Source: 40CM-4-69-5 sp036556905
GTDB taxonomy: Bacteria > Methylomirabilota > Methylomirabilia > Rokubacteriales > CSP1-6
NCBI GenBank assembly: GCA_036556905.1
Contig: DATBIM010000083.1
Location: 1 to 46,252 of the forward strand
Length of the DNA: 46,252 nt
Direction: 5' to 3'
Positions 1 to 7,535 of this stretch are shown piece after piece. Within the stretch, counting starts at the first letter, position 1, and each line of letters opens with the position of its first letter. The notes beneath the pieces were generated by a model that did no database searches, had not been told where the DNA came from, and saw nothing but the letters and a program-made list of their open reading frames with translations. The position numbers were made by a program, and so were the translations under genes.

Positions 1-218
1 GCGTAGGCATCCTCGGCCAGGTGGATGCCCTCCTCGCGGAGCACCAGGCGAGCGTCGAGGGACGGGATCATGCCATCCCGGGCCGCGGGTCCGACCCCCC
101 CGGAACGGATCCGCACCGGCGCGACGCCGTTGCGACGTCCCAGCAGCTGTTCGAGCAGGGCCTGGGCCATGACGCTGCGGGCGGTATTGGCGTGGCAGAC
201 GAGGAGCACCGTCTTCAC
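1..218 (-). CDS. Low-molecular-weight protein tyrosine phosphatase (C-terminus beyond window)
   Basis: The reverse strand from a GTG at 218 reads VKTVLLVCHANTARSVMAQA and continues open to the left edge, giving 72 codons. The P-loop C-x5-R-S is present as Cys8 to Arg14-Ser15, within the first 20 residues, as in LMW-PTP and arsenate-reductase-type phosphatases. The family removes phosphate from tyrosine residues and in surface-polysaccharide loci often reverses BY-kinase autophosphorylation. Its GTG overlaps the stop of the upstream dehydrogenase by 4 nt, so it is the last visible gene of a minus-strand operon. The catalytic DP loop lies outside the window, so phosphatase and arsenate reductase cannot be fully separated. 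A partner in the tyrosine kinase at 16723 is conceivable but unproven. Confidence 0.85.
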   Translation of the reverse strand, partial: MKTVLLVCHANTARSVMAQALLEQLLGRRNGVAPVRIRSGGVGPAARDGMIPSLDARLVLREEGIHLAEDAY

Positions 219-1201
219 GGCTCTTCCCAGGGCGACTGCCAGAGGCGGAGGCCGTCACCGACATCCTTCCACTCACTGGCCGGGCGCTCGTCGAGATCGC
301 GACCGAAGCCGGTGGCCGGCGGCGGCTTCAGGCGCGGCCCCAGGGTGGAGGCGAAGGTCCGGGCGAGCTCCTCGGGCTCCAGCCGCCGGCTCGCCCGCAG
401 CCGTCGCACGGCGTGAGGCTGGGCCAGCAGCGTGACGCCGAACCCATAGGCGTGGAACACCTGGCCGTTGACCCCGGCCGCCGCATCGCTGGCCAGGTAG
501 ACCACCAGGGGCGCGACATTGTCGGGGTCGCGCTCGGTGCCCGCGGCCGCCTCGCTCGGCCACTTGCCGGTCTGCTCGAAGAATTCCCGGCCCCGCGGGG
601 TGGAGTCGGTCATGCGGGTCGCCCCGCTGGGCAGGATCGCATTGGCCGTCACCCCGTACTTGGCCAGGGCATTGGCGGTGGACCAGGTCAGGCCGAGAAT
701 GCCGGCCTTGGCGGCGGCGTAGTTGGGCTGCCCGGGAGCGCCCAGCGCCGACACCGAGGACATGTTGATGATCCGCCCGGTCTTCTGCTCGCGCATGAGC
801 ACGGACGCCGCCCGAGTGGTGTTGAAGGTCCCCTTGAGGTGCACGCCCACGACGGCATCCCACTCGGCCTCGGTCATGTTGAAGATCATGCGATCGCGCA
901 GGTTCCCAGCCACGTTGACGAGGACGTCCAGGCGACCCCAGAGCTGGACCGCCTGCTGCACCATGGCCGCCGCCCGGTCGAAGTCAGCGACCGAGTCGGC
1001 ATTGGCGGCCGCCACGCCGCCGCTCTTGACGATCTCGTCCGCCACCTGCCCGGCCAGCCCGCGGTCGGTGCCCTCGCCGCTCAGGCTGGTGCCGAGATCG
1101 TTCACCAGCACGCGCGCGCCGGCTCGCGCCAGGGCGAGCGCGATGCCCCGCCCGATCCCGCGACCGGCGCCCGTCACCAACGCCGTCTTCCCGTTGAGCA
1201 T
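215..1201 (-). CDS. Short-chain dehydrogenase/reductase, hydroxyacyl-CoA dehydrogenase-like
   Basis: This is a 328-residue classical SDR. The NAD(P) glycine motif TGAGRGIG is at residues 10-17, the NVAG motif near 96-99, the catalytic Ser near 149, and Tyr161-x3-Lys165. The VLVNDLG segment after beta-strand 2 resembles the hydroxyacyl-CoA dehydrogenase domain of peroxisomal multifunctional enzyme type 2, which suggests oxidation of a 3-hydroxyacyl-CoA. About 75 residues follow the usual SDR core (about 250 residues), rich in Arg, Glu and Pro; their role is unclear. It sits 29 nt downstream of the NUDIX gene and two genes after the acyl-CoA dehydrogenases, so a beta-oxidation-like role is the best inference. 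The substrate is unknown. Confidence 0.88.
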   Translation of the reverse strand: MLNGKTALVTGAGRGIGRGIALALARAGARVLVNDLGTSLSGEGTDRGLAGQVADEIVKSGGVAAANADSVADFDRAAAMVQQAVQLWGRLDVLVNVAGNLRDRMIFNMTEAEWDAVVGVHLKGTFNTTRAASVLMREQKTGRIINMSSVSALGAPGQPNYAAAKAGILGLTWSTANALAKYGVTANAILPSGATRMTDSTPRGREFFEQTGKWPSEAAAGTERDPDNVAPLVVYLASDAAAGVNGQVFHAYGFGVTLLAQPHAVRRLRASRRLEPEELARTFASTLGPRLKPPPATGFGRDLDERPASEWKDVGDGLRLWQSPWEEP

Positions 1202-1230
1202 GTCTTCCTCCGTCGCGCGAAGAGGATACC

Positions 1231-1848
1231 TCAGCGCCAGGCCCAGACCGGTTGTTCGAAGTGGTCGACACGGGTGGCGCGGCCGTGCACGACGACCTCA
1301 CGAAGCTGGTAAAGCACGGCCGCCGTCGGAGCGTGGACCAGCGTGGAGAGGATGGGCAGCTGGATCACGGGGCGGTCGCTCTCGGGAATGGTCACCAGGC
1401 GCGGGACATCAGTCCCCTCGAGGTCGCTCAGCCGGACCCGGTGAATGCTGGCGACCTCGGCGACGTTGGGCGTCAACTCCACCTGCGCACCCGCCCACAG
1501 CACGACGGGCGTGATGAGGAATCCCGAACGGGTACCGTAGTCATCGAGGAGGCCCAGGACGTTGCCCACCTCGAGGGCTAGCCCCACCTCCTCCCGCAGC
1601 TCGCGCAGGGCGGCCGCGACGGGCCCCTCGCCCGGATCGATCCCGCCCCCCGGCAGCGCCCACTGGCGGGCGTGAGCGCGCAGCGAGGCCGCCCGCCGCG
1701 TGAGCAGGAAGCAGGCGTGCCCCCCGGCATCGGGCAGCAGGACCACGGCCACCGCGGCGGGACGGCGGCTGTCGGCGGGCAGGGGGCGGCGCGAGAACGC
1801 GAGCAGATTCGCCCGGGCCCGCACTCGCAGGGCGTCGTCGAACGTCAC
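1231..1848 (-). CDS. NUDIX hydrolase, CoA pyrophosphatase (NudL)-like
   Basis: The protein has 205 residues with a complete Nudix box at residues 68-90 (G-x5-E-x7-REL-x-EE-x-GL, ending RELREEVGL). Just before the box is a LLTRRAASLRAHARQ segment resembling the UPF0035 signature of coenzyme A diphosphatases. Such enzymes hydrolyse CoA or acyl-CoA derivatives to phosphopantetheine and 3',5'-ADP. The start overlaps the end of the acyl-CoA dehydrogenase gene by 4 nt, so it is translationally coupled to acyl-CoA metabolism. That context supports a CoA or acyl-CoA substrate, but generic Nudix activity on other nucleotide diphosphates cannot be excluded. Confidence 0.85.
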   Translation of the reverse strand: MTFDDALRVRARANLLAFSRRPLPADSRRPAAVAVVLLPDAGGHACFLLTRRAASLRAHARQWALPGGGIDPGEGPVAAALRELREEVGLALEVGNVLGLLDDYGTRSGFLITPVVLWAGAQVELTPNVAEVASIHRVRLSDLEGTDVPRLVTIPESDRPVIQLPILSTLVHAPTAAVLYQLREVVVHGRATRVDHFEQPVWAWR

Positions 1849-2933
1849 GCCGGCGTCGGAAATGAGCTCGCGGTAGACCGCGCGGTCAGGTCCGACCAGA
1901 GCGCGTCAGCGCCGCGGCCCACGACGGCGCGGCCCAGCTCGGCAGCCCAGCGGCTCTCGCTGCCAAACTCCGCCCGCCAGGACCAGAGCCGGCGCGTCCA
2001 GAAGTGCAGCGAGTGCTCGTAGGTGAAGCCGATGGCCCCGTGCACCTGGTGGGCGATGCCGGCGGCGACGCCCGCCGCCTCCCCCACGCGGATCTTGGCG
2101 GCGGCGACGTCCAGCTCGGGCTCGCCCCGGTCGGCCGCTCGGAAGGCATGTTCCGACGCGATGCCCGCGGCGGCGGCGTGGCCGGCCAGGACGGCCAGGG
2201 CGTGTTGGATCGCCTGGAAGCTGCCGATCGGCCGGCCGAACTGCCGGCGCTCGGTGACGTAGCGGACCGATTGCTGCAGCATGCCCGCGAGGGCGCCGGC
2301 CATCTGCGCCGCCCGCACGAGCGCGCCGTAGATGTGCAGAGCGCGCGCGGGAACGCCGGGCCCGGCGGGCGCGGCGGCGGCGACCGGCGTGTCGGCGAAG
2401 ACGAGGGTGTCCCGCGGCTCCAGCGCGAGGTTGCGATCGGCGGTGGCGCGGGCAGCGTCGGCCGCCACCAGGGCGACGAGCGGGCGCTGCTCGGCTTCGC
2501 TCACGACCACCACATGGCCGGCGGCCTTGCCCCAGGGCACGCGGGTGGCCGTGCCGCTGAGCCGCCAGCTCCCACCGGCGCGGCTCAGGCGCAGGCGATC
2601 GTCGGTCCTCACCGGCGCGAGGGTGAGCGGGCCTAGTGGCACCGGGAGGCCGGCACCGGCCAGGAGCCAACCGGCCACGATGGTCTCGGCTAACGGCACG
2701 GGCGCCGCGTGGCGGCCGGCCGCCCGCACCACCACGTAGGCATCGGCCCAGGTGCCGCCAGCACCGCCGGCCGCCTCGGGGACGAGCGACAGCGTGAGCC
2801 CGCCCTCCTCGAGCGCCTGCCACAGGCGATCCGGCCAGGCCCCCTGCTCGGCGGCCTCGAGCGCTTCCTTCGTCACGAGGTCGGTGAAGAGCCGGGTGAC
2901 CGTGTCGGCCAGCAGCGTCCGGAGCTCGCTCAT
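1845..2933 (-). CDS. Acyl-CoA dehydrogenase family protein (second subunit)
   Basis: This 362-residue protein has an acyl-CoA dehydrogenase fold. The N-terminal helical part contains GGLTLSLVPEAAGGAGG, and the C-terminal domain carries ERRQFGRPIGSFQAIQH and the HQVHGAIGFTYEHSLHFW FAD-binding region. It is shorter and more divergent in its middle than its partner gene, as in the paired FadE-type subunits of heteromeric acyl-CoA dehydrogenases. The gene overlaps the upstream dehydrogenase by 4 nt and the downstream NUDIX gene by 4 nt, indicating tight co-expression. I infer a two-subunit FAD enzyme introducing a double bond into an acyl-CoA. Chain length and substrate (fatty acid, steroid side chain, aromatic acyl) cannot be read from the sequence. 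Confidence 0.88.
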   Translation of the reverse strand: MSELRTLLADTVTRLFTDLVTKEALEAAEQGAWPDRLWQALEEGGLTLSLVPEAAGGAGGTWADAYVVVRAAGRHAAPVPLAETIVAGWLLAGAGLPVPLGPLTLAPVRTDDRLRLSRAGGSWRLSGTATRVPWGKAAGHVVVVSEAEQRPLVALVAADAARATADRNLALEPRDTLVFADTPVAAAAPAGPGVPARALHIYGALVRAAQMAGALAGMLQQSVRYVTERRQFGRPIGSFQAIQHALAVLAGHAAAAGIASEHAFRAADRGEPELDVAAAKIRVGEAAGVAAGIAHQVHGAIGFTYEHSLHFWTRRLWSWRAEFGSESRWAAELGRAVVGRGADALWSDLTARSTASSFPTPA

Positions 2934-4078
2934 CGCAGGCCCAGCCCCCGGGCGATGATGCCGCGCAGCACCTCGCGCGTGCCGCCGCGCAGGGAGAACG
3001 ACGGCGCCCGCTGCACGAGGTAGCCCAGCACCTGCTGAAGATCGCTGCCGCTGGTGGTGGTCGGCTCGAGGTCCAGGAGCGCGTGGACGGCTTCGGGGAT
3101 CTCCTGCTCGAATGTGGTGCCCAGATCCTTGACCAGGGCCGCCTCGAGATTCGGGTTCTCGCCGGCCTGCAGCATGCCCGCCACCGACAGGGACATCTGG
3201 CGCAGCGTGGCCAGGTGCGCCACCAGGCGCCCGACCAGGACCAGGCCGCGTTCGTCGGGGTCCTTGCCGACGTGGCGAATCAGCTCGAGCAGGAGCGCGA
3301 TGCTGGAGAGATAACGCTCGGGCCCGCTGCGCTCGAAGGCGAGCTCGGTGGTCACTTGCTTCCAGCCGTCTCCCTCGCCGCCCACCCGCAGGTCTTCCGG
3401 CACGAAGACGTCCTGGAAGACCACCTCGTTGAAGTGATGCGAGCCGGCCAGATCGATGATGGGTCGGATGGTGATGCCGGGCGACCGCAGATCCACCAGG
3501 AACTGCGAAAGTCCCTCGTGCTTCTTGTCAGGCACGACCCGGGTGCGGAACAGGGCGATGGCCCACCGACACCGATGGGCGTTGGAAGTCCAGACCTTGG
3601 TGCCGTTGACGAGATACCCCCCATCCGCGCGGGCCGCCCGCGTGCGGATGGAGGCCAGGTCGGAGCCCGAGTCGGGTTCGCTCATGCCGATGGCGAAGTG
3701 CAACTCGCCCCGGGTGATCGCCGGCAGGAAGCGCTGACGCTGCTCCTCGGTCCCGAACCGGAGCAGCAGCGGGCCGCTCTGGCGGTCGGCGATCCAGTGA
3801 GCGCTCACCGGGGCCCCGGCCGCCAGCATCTCCTCCAGCACCACGTAGCGCTCGAGGAACGTCCGCTCGTGGCCGCCATACCGCTTGGGCCAGGTCATCC
3901 CGATCCAGCCGCGGGCGCCGACCTTGAGGCTGAACTCGGGATCGAAGCCGCCCCAGGAGCCCGCGCGACCGATGGCCGTCCGGCCGGCGAGCGTCTGGCC
4001 CAGGAACTCGCGGACCTCCGACCGGAGGGCTTGAGTTTCCGGCGGAAGGTCGCGGAGCTCGAAGTGAAAGACGGCCAC
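2930..4078 (-). CDS. Acyl-CoA dehydrogenase (first subunit)
   Basis: This is a 382-residue acyl-CoA dehydrogenase. Visible signatures are the N-terminal GWIGMTWPKRYGG segment, the FAIGMSEPDSGSDLAS motif that contacts FAD and substrate, and the NGTKVWTSNAH strand of the middle domain. The start codon is the first ATG after the 105-bp divergent region shared with the MFS gene. It is the promoter-proximal gene of the minus-strand operon, overlapping the second dehydrogenase by 4 nt. The pair probably forms a heteromeric FAD-dependent dehydrogenase passing electrons to ETF. Which subunit carries the catalytic glutamate could not be settled by eye. Confidence 0.9.
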   Translation of the reverse strand: MAVFHFELRDLPPETQALRSEVREFLGQTLAGRTAIGRAGSWGGFDPEFSLKVGARGWIGMTWPKRYGGHERTFLERYVVLEEMLAAGAPVSAHWIADRQSGPLLLRFGTEEQRQRFLPAITRGELHFAIGMSEPDSGSDLASIRTRAARADGGYLVNGTKVWTSNAHRCRWAIALFRTRVVPDKKHEGLSQFLVDLRSPGITIRPIIDLAGSHHFNEVVFQDVFVPEDLRVGGEGDGWKQVTTELAFERSGPERYLSSIALLLELIRHVGKDPDERGLVLVGRLVAHLATLRQMSLSVAGMLQAGENPNLEAALVKDLGTTFEQEIPEAVHALLDLEPTTTSGSDLQQVLGYLVQRAPSFSLRGGTREVLRGIIARGLGLR

Positions 4079-4183
4079 GGTCCGACTCGATTAGCACGCC
4101 CCGAGCCCGGCCGCAACTCAACTCGCCGGCGCCAGCCCGGCCACCCGTGCCGGCGAGCGACGGGTGAGCTATAGTGAGAGCCC

Positions 4184-5425
4184 GTGCCCAAGCGTTCGAT
4201 CTTCTACGGCTGGTGGGTGGTGGCGGCGTTCTCGGTGATGACGTTCACCTCGACGGGAATCCGCCACGCGGTGGGACCGTTCCTCAAGCCCATCGTGGAC
4301 GATCTCGGCCTCGATCGCGCGAGCTTCTCCGTGGTCATCGCTCTGAGCCTGCTCCTGTACGGCGTTTTCATGCCGATCGCCGGCATGGCGCTCGACCGCT
4401 TCAGCGTACGCGTCGTCACTGCGGTCGGCACCGTGCTGCTGGTGATCTCGCTCGGCCTGACCGCGGTGGTGCGCACCTTCTGGGAATTCGCCGCCGTCTA
4501 CGGCGTGCTGGTGCCGCTCGGGCTCGCCGCCACCGGGCCGGTGATCGCCTCCGGGGTGGTGGCCCGGTGGTTCAGCCGGCGCCGCGGTACCGCGCTCTCG
4601 GTGCTCGGCGGCGCCTCGATGACCGGGATGAGCCTGCTCGTTCCCGCGGTGACCTGGCTCATTCTCACCGTGGGGTGGCGGGCCACGTACATGCTGATCG
4701 CGGGCGGCATTCTGGCGCTCATGTTGCCCCTCTCCCTGTGGGTGGTCCGAGACTCTCCGGAGTCGGTCGGGCTGAGCGCCGACGGCGCCGTCCCCAAGGG
4801 GGACCCCGGGGCTCCGACCGAGCGGGTCAGCGCCGCCGAGGCGGTGCAAACGCTGGCCTTCTGGCAGCTGGCCAGCGCGTTCTTCACGTGTGGCTTCTCG
4901 ATGAGCCTGCTCTCCGCGCACGGGATCCCGATGCTGACCGACCACGGATACTCGCCGATGTTCGCCTCCTGGGCGCTCGGCGTGCTCGGCGGCTCGAGCA
5001 TCGGGGGCACGGTGATGCTCGGCATGCTGTCCGACCGCTTCGGTCGCCGGCCCGTCCTCGCCGCCATCTACGCCGGACGCGTCTTCATCTTCGCCGGCTT
5101 CTTCCTCATCCGGGACAACCCGGTGGCGATCCTGGCGGTGGCCGTCCTCGGCGGCGTCACGATGGCGGGCACGGGCTCCATGACCTCGGCACTGACCGCC
5201 GACATCTATGGACGCTTCTCCGTCGGCTCGATCTTCGGCGTGATCTTCCTCGTGCACCAGACGGGCTCCGCCCTCGGTTCCTGGCTGGCCGGCGCGCTGT
5301 TCGAGACGACGGGCGGCTACGGCGTGGCCTACACGCTGGCCTGCCTCTTCCTGGTGGCCGCGGCGGTCGTGGCGCTCAGGATCGACGGGGGCGGGCGCCG
5401 GATCTGGCGCGCCGCCACCGCCTGA
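4184..5425 (+). CDS. MFS transporter, oxalate/formate antiporter-like
   Basis: The protein has 413 residues and about twelve hydrophobic segments, the size of a single major facilitator carrier. The start IFYGWWVVAAFSVM is typical of the OFA/monocarboxylate branch. The loop motif GMLSDRFGRRPVL near residue 283 matches the MFS G-x3-D-R-x-G-R-R consensus. The GTG at 4184 is chosen because the conserved YGWW segment follows directly. The gene diverges from the acyl-CoA dehydrogenase operon across 105 bp, so a shared regulator and a carboxylate substrate feeding that pathway are plausible but inferred. A hairpin terminator follows 19 bp after the stop. Confidence 0.88.
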   Translation: MPKRSIFYGWWVVAAFSVMTFTSTGIRHAVGPFLKPIVDDLGLDRASFSVVIALSLLLYGVFMPIAGMALDRFSVRVVTAVGTVLLVISLGLTAVVRTFWEFAAVYGVLVPLGLAATGPVIASGVVARWFSRRRGTALSVLGGASMTGMSLLVPAVTWLILTVGWRATYMLIAGGILALMLPLSLWVVRDSPESVGLSADGAVPKGDPGAPTERVSAAEAVQTLAFWQLASAFFTCGFSMSLLSAHGIPMLTDHGYSPMFASWALGVLGGSSIGGTVMLGMLSDRFGRRPVLAAIYAGRVFIFAGFFLIRDNPVAILAVAVLGGVTMAGTGSMTSALTADIYGRFSVGSIFGVIFLVHQTGSALGSWLAGALFETTGGYGVAYTLACLFLVAAAVVALRIDGGGRRIWRAATA

Positions 5426-5443
5426 GGACCCCGCTCCCGCGAT

Positions 5444-5470
5444 CCCATGAAGCCCTGGGGGCTTCACGGG
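5444..5470 (+). terminator. Hairpin terminator after MFS gene
   Basis: An inverted repeat pairs 5444-5455 with 5459-5470 around a 3-nt loop: eight perfect pairs (TGAAGCCC with GGGCTTCA), one A/C mismatch, then three more G-C pairs. TCTCTTCC follows. It lies 19 bp past the MFS stop, so it probably ends that transcript by the intrinsic mechanism, although the U tract is interrupted. Confidence 0.6.
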
Positions 5471-5554
5471 TCTCTTCCGCCGAGGGCTTGTGGGCGGCCG
5501 TTCTGCAATTCTCTGTACAGGCCAGGGTGTTTGCTGCTCTGATGGGTGGGAGAC

Positions 5555-5788
5555 ATGGGGAAATCTGGGTGGCGCGAGTTTGAGTGCCCGGTCGTGAAGG
5601 AGACGGTTCGCATACGACTCACTCGGCGGCCGTCCTTCGATCGGCCCCCGCCATATTCCACTCAGTGCGACCAGATCGAGTGCCAGTACGTGGAGCAGAA
5701 CGAGCCGCCGTGTCCCCTCAACGTGGGCATGTTCGCGGAGGCCATCCGGGAGATCGAAGAGCGGCGTCGGCAGGCATCATCCCAGTAA
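5555..5788 (+). CDS. Small cysteine-containing protein of unknown function
   Basis: A 77-residue ORF starts at ATG 5555; an in-frame GTG at 5546 would add three residues. The product is basic in the middle (RIRLTRRPSFDRPPP), has four cysteines (one near the N-terminus in FECPV, then TQCDQIEC and PPCPLN) and ends in a charged helix AIREIEERRRQ. The Cys pattern could bind a metal like a small zinc ribbon, or form disulfides. There is no signal peptide. A purine-rich GGTGGGAG stretch precedes the start at short spacing. It stands alone between the MFS terminator and the secreted-peptide gene. I do not recognise a family. Confidence 0.6.
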   Translation: MGKSGWREFECPVVKETVRIRLTRRPSFDRPPPYSTQCDQIECQYVEQNEPPCPLNVGMFAEAIREIEERRRQASSQ

Positions 5789-5901
5789 CGCCGAATCCCG
5801 CTGCCATTTCGGCGCGGCCTGCCATCCAGTCCTGACCGTTAACCCGCCCCCTCGCAGCTCTTGACGTGGTCGACCGACAAGTACGCGTCAGGACGACCCG
5901 A

Positions 5902-5921
5902 GCCAAGCCTGCTAGCTTGGC
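5902..5921. repeat. Perfect inverted repeat upstream of secreted peptide gene
   Basis: GCCAAGC at 5902-5908 and GCTTGGC at 5915-5921 are perfect inverted repeats separated by CTGCTA. The element lies 70 bp before the ATG of the 41-residue peptide, in the 203-bp gap 5789-5991 that holds no other gene I can see. A TTGACG hexamer lies upstream near 5861. The repeat could be an operator or a 5' leader hairpin. Confidence 0.45.
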
Positions 5922-5991
5922 GTCTGACGTGCATCACGCTGCCGAGGAACGTGCGCGGAACACAACCCAGAACTGGTCAGGAGGTGAGCAG

Positions 5992-6117
5992 ATGAAGCGG
6001 TTGGGTATCGTCCTGCTGTTGGCGCTCGCAGTGTTTGCCAGTGTCGGCGTTGCCCAGGCTGATGTCGATGACGTCATCGGCCTGGCGACGGGGATCAACA
6101 GCATCCAGGCCGACTAG
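5992..6117 (+). CDS. 41-residue predicted secreted peptide
   Basis: From ATG 5992 the product is 41 residues. It has a basic start (MKR), a long hydrophobic core rich in Leu, Val and Ala, and an AQA site near residue 23 that fits signal peptidase I. The predicted mature part, about 18 residues, starts DVDDVIGLATG, is acidic and has no Cys. A strong Shine-Dalgarno, AGGAGGTGAG, lies just upstream and supports translation; longer in-frame starts upstream lack one. It runs convergently toward the exosortase gene, separated by a G/C-rich hairpin. I do not recognise a family. It could be a signalling peptide, a small surface factor or a remnant. Confidence 0.65.
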   Translation: MKRLGIVLLLALAVFASVGVAQADVDDVIGLATGINSIQAD

Positions 6118-6132
6118 CCACGTCGGGTATGG

Positions 6133-6154
6133 GGCGGGGGAGCCTTCCCCCGCC
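6133..6154. terminator. G/C-rich hairpin between convergent genes
   Basis: GGCGGGGGA at 6133-6141 pairs perfectly with TCCCCCGCC at 6146-6154 around a 4-nt loop. It lies between the stop of the secreted-peptide gene (6117) and the stop of the exosortase gene (6157, opposite strand), so it could end both transcripts. No clean U tract follows on either side. Confidence 0.5.
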
Positions 6155-6156
6155 TG

Positions 6157-7029
6157 TTACCTTCCTTCGCCGCCTGCCCTCCAGTCTCCTTGCCCGTTCC
6201 CGTCCGCGGTCGCGCCCCAGCTCAGAAGGATCCCAAACGCCAGGATGGCGACCAGGGCCAGCACCCAGATGGTGCGCCCGGTGTAGTCGTGCAGGCTGCC
6301 CATCGCGGCTTGCGGGCCGATCACGTGGGTGGCGGCGGCAATCGCCGCCACGCGCACGGCATTGGCGAACACTCCGGCCACGACGGCGGCGGCGATGACG
6401 ATGACCTGTCGGCGCCGGGACGGCACGTAGAGGAGCGCAAAGGCCGTAGTGACAACGAGCAGCACCATCAGAAAGCGGAGGCCATTGCAGCCCTCATCGA
6501 CCCGCAGGTTGAGGTCGGTGAGCTGAATCAGCACGCCGGCCTGGGACGCCGGGATGGACAGCACGTGCAGCGCCCCCGCGGCGAAGCCGGCGGCGAAGTG
6601 CTGCAGCGGGAGCGTCACGACAGCCGCGACCTCGCGGGGCAGCGGCAGCATGAACAGCAGAAAGGCGAATGGGGCCGCGGCCTGCCGCATCCAGTCCGCT
6701 CCACGGAACCACAGCGCGATGCCGGAAACGGCCCCCACCACGGAGACGACGTGGGCAAGCACGCTCTGGGTGGCGTGGCCGACCGCCGCCAGCGCCAGCG
6801 CGGCGAAGAGGAGGCCGAGGCCGGCCGGGCACCCGGGCCGGGAACGATCCCCCAGCCGGTGACGACGAGCCCACAGCATGACGGCGCTGAGCAGGGGCAC
6901 GAAGACACCGTGCCCGGCGTACCGATGCGTCGACCATGCGTGGCCGATCTCGGCCAGCGTCGGCAGGTAGAACGTGACGACGACCAGGAGGAAGCACCAC
7001 TCCAGCAGGGATCGGCGGCTCACGGTCAT
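6157..7029 (-). CDS. Exosortase (EpsH/Xrt family)
   Basis: This is a 290-residue polytopic membrane protein with about eight hydrophobic segments. The exosortase catalytic triad is present: Cys181 in DEGCNGLRF, Arg226 in FANAVRV and His247 in LHDYTGR. Exosortases are inner-membrane transpeptidase-like proteases that cut PEP-CTERM sorting tags and pass the protein to the cell surface. There is no C-terminal EpsI domain, so it is a short-form enzyme. Its natural partner is the PEP-CTERM gene just upstream on the same strand, whose stop lies 56 bp before this start. The closest exosortase subtype cannot be assigned by eye. A polysaccharide locus downstream fits the usual exosortase/EPS association. 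Confidence 0.93.
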   Translation of the reverse strand: MTVSRRSLLEWCFLLVVVTFYLPTLAEIGHAWSTHRYAGHGVFVPLLSAVMLWARRHRLGDRSRPGCPAGLGLLFAALALAAVGHATQSVLAHVVSVVGAVSGIALWFRGADWMRQAAAPFAFLLFMLPLPREVAAVVTLPLQHFAAGFAAGALHVLSIPASQAGVLIQLTDLNLRVDEGCNGLRFLMVLLVVTTAFALLYVPSRRRQVIVIAAAVVAGVFANAVRVAAIAAATHVIGPQAAMGSLHDYTGRTIWVLALVAILAFGILLSWGATADGNGQGDWRAGGEGR

Positions 7030-7085
7030 GTCCCCCGGCCGGCCGGCGCCAGCGCCGATCCCGCCTGGCGCTGGTCGCGAGCCGC

Positions 7086-7322
7086 CTACTTGCGCCGCAG
7101 GATCCAGCCTGCGCCGCCGAGTAGCGCCAGAGCCGAGCCGATCGCGTAGAGCGAGGAAGGTTCAGGAACGCTCGCAGTGTTCGCGGATCCGGATGATTCG
7201 GACCACCCGTTCGGCCCGTTGCCGCGGCGGTGCCGACTGTCGCCCCAGGCCATGCCGAGCGCGTCCCCGGCGGTCAGCAGCACGCTCAGAGCCCCAGCCA
7301 GAAGCAGCAATGTCACTTTCAT
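7086..7322 (-). CDS. Very short PEP-CTERM sorting-domain protein
   Basis: The product from ATG 7322 has 78 residues: signal peptide of about 25, a Gly/Asn/Ser-rich linker near 26-50, the VPEP motif at 52-55, a hydrophobic helix at 58-74 and a basic RRK tail. That order is the PEP-CTERM sorting signal recognised by exosortase. GGGAG precedes the ATG by 9 nt; the reading frame extends further upstream but without a better start. After processing, only about 27 residues of linker would remain, far shorter than usual PEP-CTERM proteins. It lies directly upstream of the exosortase gene on the same strand, so it is likely a dedicated substrate and co-transcribed with it. Confidence 0.9.
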   Translation of the reverse strand: MKVTLLLLAGALSVLLTAGDALGMAWGDSRHRRGNGPNGWSESSGSANTASVPEPSSLYAIGSALALLGGAGWILRRK

Positions 7323-7427
7323 ACCAATCACTCCCAATAAGAGCGCGTTCGAGGGGGTGAGTGTCGCCGCGCCCACGTCGTGACGTCCAGATGCCCGAGG
7401 ATCTACGTCGGTTGTGACGAATTTTTG

Positions 7428-7436
7428 TGCTATAAG
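7428..7436 (+). promoter_or_regulatory. Extended -10 promoter element for TPR gene
   Basis: TGC followed by TATAAG at 7431-7436 forms an extended -10 (TG-n-TATAAT-like) in an AT-rich patch, about 100 bp before the TPR gene. No good -35 hexamer is seen. It sits in the 213-bp divergent gap 7323-7535 between the PEP-CTERM and TPR genes, which holds no other gene. Confidence 0.45.
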
Positions 7437-7535
7437 TGCGCGCGAGGCACGCGTGAGCCGTTTACACCTTGCCTGGCTCTTCTCCGCTGCGCGCCCCACC
7501 GGGCCCGACCCGCGCGGTCCCAGGAGTCCTGACCG

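Noticed and set aside
4169..5467. 432-residue minus-strand frame over the MFS gene
   Set aside because: Antisense to a clear MFS carrier; His/Gly/Arg/Asp-rich translation is typical of a shadow frame.
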